Shown here: piece after piece, positions 32,020 to 41,499 of the stretch
Position numbering within the stretch: position 1 is the first letter of the stretch
How the letters are laid out: each line of letters begins with the position of its first letter
Assembly (NCBI GenBank): GCA_023974075.1
Contig: CM043790.1
Span: forward strand, 22,775,626-22,839,625
Length of the DNA stretch: 64,000 bases
Origin: Chaenocephalus aceratus
Lineage: Eukaryota; Chordata; Actinopteri; Perciformes; Channichthyidae
Reading direction: 5' to 3'
The notes under the pieces: generated by a model
The model's database searches: none
The model's input: only the letters and a program-made list of their open reading frames with translations
Told to the model about the DNA's origin: nothing
Program-made: the position numbers and the translations under genes

Positions 32020-32148
32020 TCACATATTTTGTTGCTGTTGGTCGTGAAATTGCTCCTGCTTCCTCCGCTCTGTGTCAGTGGGGAAGCCGTACATTCGTAC
32101 TCCTTTCTCTGAGTGATTTGAGCATCCCCAGGCAGCACAGCAAACCAT
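32020..32148 (-). pseudogene. THAP-type zinc finger, N-terminal fragment
   Basis: The frame starting at 32148 reads MVCCAAWGCSNHSEKGVRMY then GFPTDTERRK. It has the start of a THAP domain: C-x2-to-4-C spacing near the N-terminus, then a short loop and the F-P-x-D-x-x-R block. The rest of the C2CH finger (W, C-x2-H, AVPTIF box) is absent. THAP domains are the DNA-binding module of P-element transposases, which supports the class given to the surrounding element. Confidence 0.6.
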
Positions 32149-32213
32149 GGTGGCGACTAGGAGGCAGCACAGCAAACCATGGTGGCGACTAGGAGGCAGC
32201 ACAGCAAACCAGG
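32128..32213. repeat. 32-bp tandem repeat, about 2.6 copies
   Basis: The unit GGCAGCACAGCAAACCATGG followed by TGGCGACTAGGA is repeated head to tail. It lies over the start codon of the THAP fragment, so the ATG is duplicated. Confidence 0.8.
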
Positions 32214-32967
32214 ACAACACGGAGGAAAAGGCACCGACAAACTGCATGATATGCTATTCAATGTTTATTGAATTCCATGTATTTGCAATGGATGTTCCTA
32301 AAACAACACATTTAACATCATCATCATATGCTGCTAGTCCTGCTGCTGCTGCTAGTCCTTTGATAGTCACCTGTCCTTTCTGAAAGCCATAAAGACGACA
32401 TTAGTCATTTAGATAACTTGTGTCCTCAATTACCATGGGATTACTGAAACTACCATGGATTTAAGAAAATGGTAGAAATGAATCCAATCTGAATTTTAAA
32501 GCATTACTTTAGATCCCCTCCCTCTAAATGTATCAATAAACATTAGAAAGTGATCCTCCTGACTATCATACAAGTTTAAGAAGATAATATTGGTTTGAAA
32601 GAATTCAAAGCTATAAATAAACAGCAACAGGCTCTTTAACCAAGGCACTGTTAGCCTAACATGTAAACTAGTTGTTCACACTAATCCTAATATTATCACT
32701 TAATATTAGCAAATTCGATTTTATTTTTGAAAACATATTGATGTAAATACATACACATATCGATTTGTTGTATAAATATTGCAAATCAAAACCTTTATTC
32801 ACTAATAATTACCAAAAATCGTAGTTCTATCTCCTGTTATCAATGCATTCACATTGCCCGCCATGAACTTCCGGGGAACGATCCCTCGTCTACATGAACC
32901 ACGTGACGATAACCGTTTTTGGACTTCCGGTGTCGTAACTCTTCTATTAAATGGCTCTGGTATGGCC

Positions 32968-33490
32968 CAATCCCAAACCACGCCCTACACCTACACACTC
33001 CCCCTCCGTGACGGAGTGAACTCCGTGGAGTGACAGATGAGGCTCCCTCCTGTCAGATGGAGGGAGTAAATACAGCAGCAAGCTTTGGGACAAACTCCCC
33101 TCTCTCCGGCAGAAACAGGAAATGCCGTAACTATGTAGGCCTAACAACGGTTTCAAATCAGCATCTCTTTGACAAAAAATGTAAATGAATAACTCAAATA
33201 AAACTCCAAACATCTTTAATTCTGTTACTTTTTTGTAAAGCTCTTTGAGTTTTAAACCTGATGTTTATAAACTTCTTAGTTTTTGCAATAGTCTGTACAC
33301 AACTTTGTAATAAAATGCACACATTTTCCTTTTTCTAGACTAAACACAGGTATGATCCTAAGTTAAAAACATATGAGGTTATCATGAGGTATGAGGTATA
33401 TTATCATCGCAATTTATCACTATCGTTTAGTGGTTTTGCAAATAATTAACCACTCTCTGTTTTTGTACCATTCTGCGTTGAAGTACCTTC
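32968..33490. other. intergenic, no gene recognised
   Basis: AT-rich sequence. The 32970-33110 part (CCACGCCCTACACC...) has repeat-like character but no partner end was found. Confidence 0.35.
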
Positions 33491-33506
33491 TCTTTGCTCA
33501 AATAAT

Positions 33507-33806
33507 CTACTCGCGGTCTCCTTTTTTCCGACAGTTAGCTACAGCTTCACCCGCCTCAATGTCCCGACAACAAACCTCCATGGAGTCGGAACCAGCCTGT
33601 TTCGGTTCAACGACGGCGGCGGCGGTTTTGACAGTTTCTGCGGCCGCAGAGGTGCTGCTTTTGGGTTCATCTGGCTTCGCTGTTTCTATGATTGATGAAG
33701 GTCCAGGCTCCGGAGATGTGGATGTCAGGGATGTGACCTTCCAGTTGTTAAATTTAAGTTTAGATTGACTGTATTTAGTTTTCTTCTGCGCTGGTTCTTC
33801 TGACAT
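33507..33806 (-). CDS. unrecognised 99-codon ORF, N-terminus-like fragment
   Basis: Starts MSEEPAQKKTKYSQSKLKFN with a basic KKTK patch, then a Ser/Pro/Ala-rich low-complexity region. It looks like the disordered N-terminus of a nuclear protein or transposase, but I recognise no domain and see no continuing exon. Composition is more GC-rich than the surroundings. It may be a transposon fragment. Confidence 0.3.
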   Translation of the reverse strand: MSEEPAQKKTKYSQSKLKFNNWKVTSLTSTSPEPGPSSIIETAKPDEPKSSTSAAAETVKTAAAVVEPKQAGSDSMEVCCRDIEAGEAVANCRKKGDRE

Positions 33807-34660
33807 GTTGTTTGCAAGTGTAGCCTATATATTATTTCTAGGTTAACGGCTGACACACACAGAACAACGTAACAAATAAAGTAAACAACGTAACAATAAA
33901 CAAATCTAAGCTTTTTTATTGGTTGTAATTTACATGGATACATTTGAATGGTGTGACAATGTCCTATTTGATTGGGTTAAAATGTACATATTCTTCCTGT
34001 TATGTCTGCCTGCTTTATTTTACCTAATGCAAAGTGACCTGCTCCATCGAAATCAGTCGCATTGACCCGAAGACACATTTTGATTCCTAGCTTTCTAATG
34101 ATATCAGGATTGTTTTTGTACTCCAAATATTAAGCAAAATATGTGGCATTATAAATGACTGTTACAGAGTCATCATTTTGAGAAAAAGGCCTTTAAAGTT
34201 TTCTCTTCTCTGGAATCCATCATTTCTCATCATCAATCATCATGATTGATTATTAGCGGAGCAAATGATCAAAATACTACGGAGGGAAGATATTTTCGTT
34301 TGGATCACTGCACTCACGAGAAACACCGGCTGTTGTTATGCCTGCTGTGACGTTAAGCTACTCCGATCTACGCTTGTAATTATGCCGAAGCTTCAAAGTT
34401 TTATTTATCATCTGAATTTGTCGAAACAAGTTTAATATTCTGAAAGCCAAGACTTTGTTTATTTGAAATCAGATGAAAACAAACTGTAACGGACCCTGTC
34501 GTGTTATCTTTACTTCACGCCTTACATTCATAATTTCAGCCGGAGGAGGGGGAGCGGCGCTGCGGAAGAGCAGAGTGGCCAGTGAGAGGCGAGCTGTGGT
34601 CTTCCCTTTACAAGCTTAAACAATCAAAAAATAAAATAATATACACAGCTAGATCAGGCA
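33807..34660. other. intergenic stretch left of a Ty3/gypsy element
   Basis: No gene seen. CTCACGAGAAACACC at about 34315 recurs at about 39142 on the other side of the element, in the same orientation. The sequence at 34480-34660 replaces what should be the rest of the 3' LTR. Confidence 0.4.
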
Positions 34661-34830
34661 GTGGAAACAGTCTTACATGAGTGAGTGGATGAACGTCTCA
34701 ACTCGAGGCGGAGTGAATGAACAACATGTGAACTAAAATGGCCGCTCGGCACTTCCGGGTCAAAGCACGGCATATCCGGGCAGCGACAGCAGTGACGCTG
34801 CCCTCTAGTGGCCGGCGATACACTCTTCAT
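34661..34830 (-). repeat. partial 3' LTR of the Ty3/gypsy element
   Basis: On the minus strand it begins TGAAGAGTGTATCG directly after the polypurine tract. It matches 38958-39127 at all but six positions, then diverges completely. Confidence 0.8.
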
Positions 34831-34873
34831 CCCCCCCAGACCGGAAAACTATGGGCCGGAATAGGTTAACGGT

Positions 34874-36046
34874 CTAAATCCAGCTGCCGGACTCGGGCTC
34901 GTAACGTGCAGGCGGCCTCCTCACGCGGCCTGGCCGAGTAGGCTGGGGCAGCATCATCGGCGGCGACTGCGGCACCGGTGCGCCCAGGAAGGCACCTGTA
35001 GGAACGGTGAGGTCAGAGGACGCCTCACCAGCAGGTGCCGGTGGGGAAGCGCCCATAGCCGGCCGCTGAGCGATCCCCTGGGGCGTCGCCCAGCCCGGGT
35101 GGATAGGTGGGGGCTGATGGTCCAGAGCAGCGGGCGGCGGTAAGGGCGCAGCCGGCTGCTCACGGGCGCAGGGTGTGGCCGGCGTATAGGCACGGAGGAA
35201 GCGCCGGTTGCGCAGTGTCAAACGTCCCGAACCGCCAACCCTGATACGATACTGGTCGTGGCCCGGCGACTCCACCATGATCCCTGACCTGTCCCATTTA
35301 TGGGGGCTCGGGCCTTGCTGGTTCTGGAGGAATACCCTTTCGCCGAGTGCCAATGGGCGGAGCGGTCTTGAGTGAGTCCCCAGGGACTCGGTGGTACGGG
35401 ACATACGGGTCCGAGGGGCGTCCTCCTTCGCCGCCCATGCCTCGCGCCATAGCAGGCGGATGTGCGGGTTCGAGAACTTCTCGAGGCGGTTCACGAAGGA
35501 GAGCGAGCCACGAAGGGGGCGGCCGAAGATGATCTGCGCTGGCGAGAGGTTGCAGTCGGGGTCAGGCGTGTTTCGCAGCTGCAGCATAGCACGCAGGAAG
35601 CGGTCCTGATCAAGGCCGCCCGACGGGCTGGTGTTGGACATCAGGAGGCGCTTAGCGGTCTTAACCGCAACTTCTGCCCTCCCATTGGACTGCGGGAAGC
35701 TAACGGACGACACACGGTGTTTGACGTGCCATAAGCGGAGGAAGCCCTCAGCGTGGCTCGCCTTGAATTCCGGACCACCGTCGCTCGAGAGCTCCTCCGG
35801 TACGCCGAAGGTGGCGAAGAATGAACGGAGGTGTTGGACCAGGCCAGCTGAGCCCGCCAGGGCAGTACCCGCCGTAGAGCTCAGGATCTCTACCCAGCCC
35901 GAGAGACGGTCCCCGACAACTAGGTAGTGGCGGCCCCCATAGTCGAAGAAGTCAGCAAACACCGCCTCGAATGGCGTGGACGGGGTGAGGACGGCAGGGG
36001 GGGTGTAGCCGCCTGTGACGGAGCATTGCGGTTGCAGTCTGCACAT
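34874..36046 (-). pseudogene. Ty3/gypsy integrase core and C-terminus
   Basis: A 390-codon frame. The DDE core has FEAVFADFFDYGG (first Asp), SSDGGPEF (second Asp) and SNGRAEVAVKTAKRLL (Glu). It is followed by an integrase C-terminal barrel-like segment (LGERVFLQNQQGP, HDQYRIRVGGSGR) and a proline-rich tail. The zinc-binding N-terminus lies in another frame at 35920-36186, so the integrase is split by a frameshift. Confidence 0.85.
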
Positions 36047-36186
36047 CCGTCCCTGGTGGCCTGAATGTCCCCGGACATCCCGGGCCAGTAAACTATGGCT
36101 CGGGCATGCTGCCCCATCGCTGAGGTTCCCTGGTGGGCGGCATGGAGATGCTGAAGGACTCTCCCACGGAGGAATGGGGGGACCAT
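35920..36186 (-). pseudogene. Ty3/gypsy integrase HHCC zinc-binding segment
   Basis: VLQHLHAAHQGTSAMGQHAR then IVYWPGMSGD and CADCNRN give the H-x4-H...C-x2-C integrase N-terminal finger. It then runs out of frame into the core encoded by the overlapping ORF. Confidence 0.8.
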
Positions 36187-36269
36187 GACGCGGTCCCGAT
36201 AGAGCAGGACGCCGTCCTGTGCGTAGATGGACTCACAGACCGATGACAGACTCGCCAGGGCAGGGTCAT

Positions 36270-37550
36270 TTACGTCAATCCCACCCTCCTGCTCGATGAG
36301 TTGGAGGAGGTGGCCGAGGCATCCGTCAGCCGCTGTCTCCCGTTCGCTGAGCCCGAGGGGGAAGGATGCCTCGACGTGGCATTAGCGGCATAGTTGCTCT
36401 TGCCAGGCAGATGCACAATGTCAAAGCGCCATGGGAGGGTGCGCTGCTTGAGTCTAAACAGACGCGAGTTTGTGATCTCATCCAGCGTACGGTCGCCAAA
36501 GATCTTCACCAACGGCTTATGGTCGGTGACCACGACGAGGTTGTCGGACCCCTGCGTGAAGTACCGCGTCTGTTCCAGACCCCAGGCCACAGCTAGGGCC
36601 TCTCCCTCGACGGCCGCATAGCGCTGCTCCGCAGGGGACAGGAAATGCGAGCCCGCGAGGGTGATCCTCCATCCACCTGGACAGCAGTCCGGTATGCCCG
36701 AGGCACAGTGACAATGTTGCTGGAGCAGGAAGTAGCCAATGCCATGCATGGACCAGTCAGGGCGGAGGCAGGTACGCTTCTGCATGTCGTAGATCTCCAC
36801 GCCCTCACGGATGGCCTCCATTATGGCTTGCTTGGACGCCTGGAAGGCCTCCTCCAGAACGGGGGACCATAGGAACACACAGCGTGGGCTGAGGAATGGC
36901 TTAAATGGAGCCATCGTGTCACGCAACTGGGCATAGTTGGCCACCTGGTTGACAAGGCCGAACCAACTCCTGATGTCCGTCGTGGAGCCAGGGGTGGGGA
37001 AGTCCCGGATGGCGTCCAAGTATTTCGGGAGTGGTTCGATGGTAGATTCCGACACCCTGAAGCCAGCGAAATCGACGCACCTCTCCGCGAACTGAAACTT
37101 GTCTGAGTTCAACACGATTCCTGACCGGCCGACACGCGTCAGGAAGTCGATGGTCCTCCACCAGTGTTGCTCCAGGTCGGTGTCATAGTGGATGGTGTCA
37201 TCCACGCAACGTTCCTTGCGTTCATAGTCCGAGAGGACGGCATCAAACCGACGGTTGTAGCCATCCCCTGATGACAGGAAACCCTGTGGTGCCCTGATGT
37301 AGCGCCAACGGCCGAAGGGTGTGATGAAGGTAGTGAGGTGGCGATCCGACTCACGCAGGGGGACACTGTGGTAGCCGTTCCAGGCGTCCATGACGGTCTT
37401 CCAGGTGCCCTTCGGGACGCGGCGTGCAAGGTGGAACGGGGACTCAGTGGCGAAGGTTTCACGTTGGCAGAACTTGTTAAGGGGGAGAGGTCCACGGTCC
37501 TGCGTGGGGAACCGTCGTGCTTCCGAGTGACTACCATACAATGGCACCAC
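36270..37550 (-). pseudogene. Ty3/gypsy reverse transcriptase and RNase H
   Basis: A 426-codon frame. RT palm motifs include MDAWNGYHSVPLRESDRHLT, TPFGRWRYIRAPQG and the catalytic box as CVDDTIHY (Cys where Tyr is usual, near residue 112). The connection SWFGLVNQVANY and RNase H motifs YAAVEGEALAVAWGLEQTRY and VVTDHKPLVKIFGD follow. The N-terminal RT part (GVIERVPYGEPVTW...) is in another frame at 37139-37996. Confidence 0.87.
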
Positions 37551-37996
37551 GTCACAGGCTCGCCGTATGGCACACGTTCAATGACCCCAAGGGCTTCGTC
37601 CCGCAGTAGGTCATCGTGGACCCTCCGCTGCCAGTGTAGAGGCACTGTAGCCGCGGTGTGACATGCCCTAGGCGTAGCTGCGGGGTCCACATGCATCTCG
37701 ATAGGTGGCCCCTCCATGCATGGTAGTGCTCGATGGGGGCAAGTATTGAACGTTGACGCGGCATATCTCCCGAGTAGCCAATCTTTCATCCTGTTATTGT
37801 TCTCTGGCTTACAAGGGAACGGCCGTGCGCTGAGGGGGTCACCTGGCCCCACGCAGCCGCCGTTGGCTGACCTTGTCGCATTGACGACAGAGGCGGCTGT
37901 TGACGCCTCTGCACACCTGGTGAGGCTTAGGATTCCACCCGCGAGGCCCCTCCGTGAAGACGTTAAAGACGCTCTTACATTCCGGGCACGAGGCAC
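37139..37996 (-). pseudogene. Ty3/gypsy protease-linker and N-terminal RT segment
   Basis: The middle of this frame carries PLHWQRRVHDDLLRDEALGV then IERVPYGEPVTWCHCMVVTR and KHDGSPRRTVDLSPL, the start of the RT domain. After that, similarity shifts to the frame of the ORF ending at 37550. I do not see a clear aspartic-protease D-S/T-G box here. Confidence 0.65.
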
Positions 37997-38813
37997 GTTT
38001 AGCCCCGTCCGCAGGGCTCGGGGCGGGGCTCATCTGTGGAGTCGTCTTCAGGCGCCGGAATAACGACATGGCTGATAGGGAGGACGACGGGAGAGCGTTA
38101 CGGGCCATCTCTCTGTTCTCGACGAGTGCAATTACGTCATTAACTGGCTTAACCAGGACGTCAGGTGTCCCCAGCGTCTCGTGGCGTATGTCCGAGTCAT
38201 AAATGCCATTGAGCAGAACATCACGGATGATGTGGTCGGCATAGTCCATGTCCTTACCACACTCGCATACCGCATTATATGCGCATGTCTCTGCTTTACC
38301 CCGCACTCTGGCAGCGAATGCACGGAATGTCTCATCGCGTTCCTGGCGGAACTGAAGTAGCTCGGTGCGCAGGACGCATGTAGCGACTGGGATGACAGCT
38401 AGGGAACGCATGACGGTGATTAGGTCTGGCAAGGGTCCGTAACAGGCGTCGGGGGCGGCTTTCAACAGGCTGTCTCCAAGTACAGGCCCAGCGCACTGAA
38501 ACAGCTGGAAGGGGGCCTGGGCATCCCCTATACCTGAGCCGGCGCGGAATACGTCCCAACGGCGGATGAACACGTTCCATTCCTCTATCGACACGCCCAC
38601 ATCAACTTTGGGCCGATCGAGTCTCGGGCCGTGAGGGGCTGGGGCCTGGGCTGGCGCGGCCATGACAGGCGCTGCATGCTGGTGGCTAAATCCATGAATC
38701 GTCAATATAGCAATGACGAGTGCTTCAGACAAGTCTTGGGATTCGAACTCGCAGCCGTGGACAGGGCATCCAACAACGACCATGGTGTCGTAATGAAGAA
38801 ACACACTCCTCAA
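37839..38813 (-). CDS. Ty3/gypsy Gag-like ORF
   Basis: A 324-codon frame; the likely start is the ATG at 38783 (MVVVGCPVHGCEFESQDLSE, followed by a His-containing helix, so a C2H2-like finger at the N-terminus). The middle part (WDVFRAGSGIGDAQAPFQLF, then ELLQFRQERDETFRAFAARV) has the layout of a capsid-type helical domain. The C-terminus has several cysteines (CPECKSVFN, CRGVNSRLCRQCDK) forming an unusual zinc finger in place of a CCHC knuckle. It is intact as a frame. Confidence 0.7.
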   Translation of the reverse strand: MRSVFLHYDTMVVVGCPVHGCEFESQDLSEALVIAILTIHGFSHQHAAPVMAAPAQAPAPHGPRLDRPKVDVGVSIEEWNVFIRRWDVFRAGSGIGDAQAPFQLFQCAGPVLGDSLLKAAPDACYGPLPDLITVMRSLAVIPVATCVLRTELLQFRQERDETFRAFAARVRGKAETCAYNAVCECGKDMDYADHIIRDVLLNGIYDSDIRHETLGTPDVLVKPVNDVIALVENREMARNALPSSSLSAMSLFRRLKTTPQMSPAPSPADGAKRASCPECKSVFNVFTEGPRGWNPKPHQVCRGVNSRLCRQCDKVSQRRLRGAR

Positions 38814-39127
38814 TGTCAGTCTTGGTACTTTAATGACAAAGATGACGACACCCTGAAACAGAGCAATGCCGCAGGATAAGCTGACAAAGTATTACATGCA
38901 TGTCATGACCAATACACATATATTCAATTACATATATTAAAGACACACTAAACAGTAGTGGAAACAGTCTTAAATGAGTGAGTGGATGAACGTCTCAACT
39001 CGAGGCGGAATGAATGAACAACATGTGAACTAAAATGGCCGCTAGGCACTTCCGGGTCAAAGCACGGCATATCCGGGCAGCGATAGCAGTGACGCTGCCC
39101 TCTAGTGGCCGGCCATAAACTCTTCAT
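38800..39127 (-). repeat. 5' LTR of the Ty3/gypsy element
   Basis: On the minus strand it starts TGAAGAGTTTATGG at 39127. The first 170 bp match the left copy. The remainder to about 38800 (AT-rich, then ATTAAAGTACCAAGACTGAC) has no counterpart on the left. The exact inner end is uncertain, as no clear primer-binding site was found. Confidence 0.6.
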
Positions 39128-39313
39128 AAACTTCTTCACACTCACGAGAAACACCAGCTGTTGTTCTATTTCGTATTATGGCTTCGCCCTCTAAAGGCCC
39201 TGACACACCAACCCGATTTTGGGAGTCAGAGGCCGTCAGAGGCTGTCGGGCATTCGCGGCGCCGTAGTCAGGTTGGTGTGTCCCGCACCGTCGACCGTGA
39301 CACGCCTTATTTG

Positions 39314-39379
39314 GACTGCCAGACCCGATGCATGGCCGATTCAACATGTTGAATCGGCCATGCATCGGGTCTGGCAGTC
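39314..39379. repeat. perfect 66-bp palindrome
   Basis: The 33 bases 39314-39346 (GACTGCCAGACCCGATGCAT...) are the exact reverse complement of 39347-39379, with no spacer. With a 4-base interruption the symmetry extends to TTATTTGG/CCAAATAA, about 39306-39390. Confidence 0.95.
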
Positions 39380-39508
39380 GGACCAAATAATCACTCTGAT
39401 TGGCTGTTCAGCTAGCAAATCAGTGCATGAGAAGCGAAACGGAAGTGAGGGACGTAAACAAACGATTTAAGAAGGCACACACAGACTGCTATTCATTTTC
39501 ATCTCATC

Positions 39509-39601
39509 ATGGCGATCTGGAATGATGCAAACGAAGACCTGCTCATCACCTTGATCCAGGAGAGGCCAGCTCTGTATGATATTACGGAGAAAAGATACTC
39601 T
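39509..39601 (+). pseudogene. MADF-domain scrap in the Harbinger MITE
   Basis: From ATG at 39509 the frame reads MAIWNDANEDLLITLIQERP then ALYDITEKRY, the opening helix pattern of MADF/Myb-SANT-like domains (L-I-x-L-I-x-x-R-P-x-L-Y-D). It breaks into a CTT-rich stretch. This is a leftover of the partner protein gene. Confidence 0.6.
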
Positions 39602-39827
39602 TCTTCTTCTCTGTCTTCCGGTTGTTGCCTCTTTTGAATGACGAATACACACTACCCGCCGCCTGCTGGTAAGGAGAGTTATTGCCACTCACGCACTGAA
39701 GTCGGTGCGGTGTGTTCCCGTGCGACACATGGCCAAAACGCAGGAGAACACGGCCAGGCAACAGCCGACTTCAGCGTCGGCTAGTCCTCTGGTGACTGCT
39801 TGGTGTGTCAGGGCCTTAAGGCTATCG

Positions 39828-41005
39828 CTATTGGGTTATCCCTCTGCGCCTCCGCGCAGCACTGAAACACTTGTAGTCCACGCCCACCCTCGGGCCTCCT
39901 TCCGGTATAAATAGGAAGGTGGCCCGGCAATCTGCTCCCTCTTTTCTTCAGCAACCAGCACAGTTACTGAAGCACAGAAAACAGTATGCGAATCCTGCCT
40001 GGGGTCAGAGCACGCGTACGCGGCTCTAAACCAGCAGGTAGTATGCACACACTAGCCCTTGTCTCCACTCGGGCGACAGGAAGCGGAGAGCGGACGCTCT
40101 TGCTGCTGTGGCCGAGGAGGACGATTGGCCCGTCCAGGCTTACAAGCCCACGGACGGGGCCTCGTGTCCCTGGGGCCGAGTGCCGGGCAGGAGTCCGAAG
40201 AAAAACAACTCCTGCCCCGCCTCCCTCCACGGTTCACCGTTCGGTTCTCCCCTCCCTCCTCTCCCCCGGACGGGGGAGACAGAGTCGGAGCAGGGTGCCA
40301 GCTGCGCCGAACATGCTTTCCCCCTCTCCGTCAGCGCGGCGGGGAATAACATCGCGGCTCTCCAACTCGGTGGGGACACTGGTAGAGCGGTCCACCACCA
40401 AGGCAGAGGAAATCAGCAAGGCGGCAGCACGGCGTCTGTGCGCGTCCGTCGCTGTCTCCCAGGCGAGGATTTCCGCGTGGGTGACACAGATCCAGCGCCA
40501 CCTCGGGCTGAAATAGGCGTCTGTTACGGAGACGGCCAGAAAAGTGCTACTGGACGCTCCAATGAGCCCGGACGGGCTGCTCGGACCCCAGTTCCACGCC
40601 ATGGTGGAGTCCATGAAGACGGCCGCGGAACAGGGGACGACATTCACCAGCATGTACAGCTGGCTCCAGCCGGCTGAGCTGCCACAGCAGCATCAACGCC
40701 CGCAGCAGCCGCGGCGTCAGCGCCCTTTGGCGGCTGCAGGGGCTCCGTCCCACGTCTCCGCTCCCACGCCACCCCAGAGACAGGGTCTCCCGGCGGCGAG
40801 TCAAAGGGGAGGGAGGCTCCCCCGCTCCTGGTCTGCTCCGCGAGAGCCTCCGAGGACGCAGAGCCGGTAATTAAGCCGGCTGCCACTAATCTGTTGATTA
40901 AGTACGGCAGGGCTCCCTGCAGAAGCCTGCTGGTTTTAACCTATCGGTTAATAACCTGCAGAGCTCGCGGCATTCCTCTGTCCGAGATACACCTCCTACA
41001 CACGG
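39828..41005 (+). mobile_element. DIRS-like retroelement remnant, left part
   Basis: A GC-rich leader with TATAAATA (39906-39913) is followed by Gag-like sequence. One frame from 39992 reads CESCLGSEHAYAALNQQ, the zinc-binding motif of DIRS-type Gag, then a stop. Later frames read EEDDWPVQAYKPTDGASCPW (from about 40113) and EISKAAARRLCASVAVSQAR (from about 40409), so the Gag is split over several frames. The element is interrupted at 41005 by a BEL/Pao insertion and continues at 45914. The class is inferred from the Gag motifs; no tyrosine recombinase is present. Confidence 0.55.
40878..41005 (+). repeat. first copy of a DIRS-linked direct repeat
   Basis: CTGCCACTAATCTGTTGATT through CTGTCCGAGATACACCTCCT and ACACACGG. 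A second copy, about 85% alike by eye, is at 46049-46175. The BEL/Pao element interrupts the unit at the CACGG. Confidence 0.7.
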
Positions 41006-41336
41006 TGTAGCGGCGATCGCTCATCAAAACAAAGCCACTCATGGAGGTTAGCAGCCAGAGTTCCCAACGCGTGTTGTGGTGAAGGATGAGGTCCACCATG
41101 ACGTAATTTGTAATGCTTTATTTATAAAATGTTAAAAGGTTCTTTTAGGCCTATCTAAAATCTTGGTTAACATATCACAATCACGCACACTGTCAACACG
41201 GTTGAAAAACGTGTGGCTTCCTCTCTAACCTCTCATCCCCACTGATCACCTGTGCCCACATATATCTTGATTACCTCCCGTGCTCCCAGGTGCGCAGATT
41301 AGATGACGCGTTCACACACACAAATTGGCTCCAACA
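41006..41336 (-). repeat. BEL/Pao 3' LTR
   Basis: 331 bp, near-identical to 45574-45908. It ends at the TSD on the left and borders a polypurine-like tract on the right. Confidence 0.92.
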
Positions 41337-41499
41337 CACCGGCCCCTAATTGTGACTGTATAATAAAGTGACAATTACACCAAAACACTAGTGGAGTCAA
41401 TTATTAATAAAGAGCACGAGTGTCTCAGTCCATACGGTCAGTCAAAAAGGGTCCCAAAAAGGAAAAAGTAATCCGAACATAGGGATCTATGTCAGCTAT

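Larger units (their letters stand above)
34661..39127 (-). mobile_element. Ty3/gypsy LTR retrotransposon, degraded
   Basis: Read on the minus strand: 5' LTR to the right, then Gag, protease/RT, RNase H, integrase, a polypurine tract (TCTGGGGGGGA next to 34831) and a partial 3' LTR. A 170-bp direct repeat (34661-34830 and 38958-39127; 6 mismatches by eye) is the shared LTR part. On the right the LTR-like sequence continues to about 38800, but on the left it stops at 34661, so the 3' LTR is truncated. Pol is broken by frameshifts between 37550 and 37139 and between 36270 and 35920. Confidence 0.85.
39192..39819. mobile_element. PIF/Harbinger MITE with TAA target duplication
   Basis: The element spans 39195-39816 (622 bp). 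Ends AGGCCCTGACACACCAA and TTGGTGTGTCAGGGCCT are perfect inverted repeats, and TAA flanks both (39192-39194 and 39817-39819). It contains a perfect 66-bp palindrome and a short MADF-type coding scrap. It is inserted at the start of DIRS-like sequence. Confidence 0.88.

Noticed and set aside
39986..40886. Six or more overlapping GC-rich frames on both strands
   Set aside because: Only scattered DIRS-like Gag motifs in different frames are convincing; the others are by-products of high GC with few stops.
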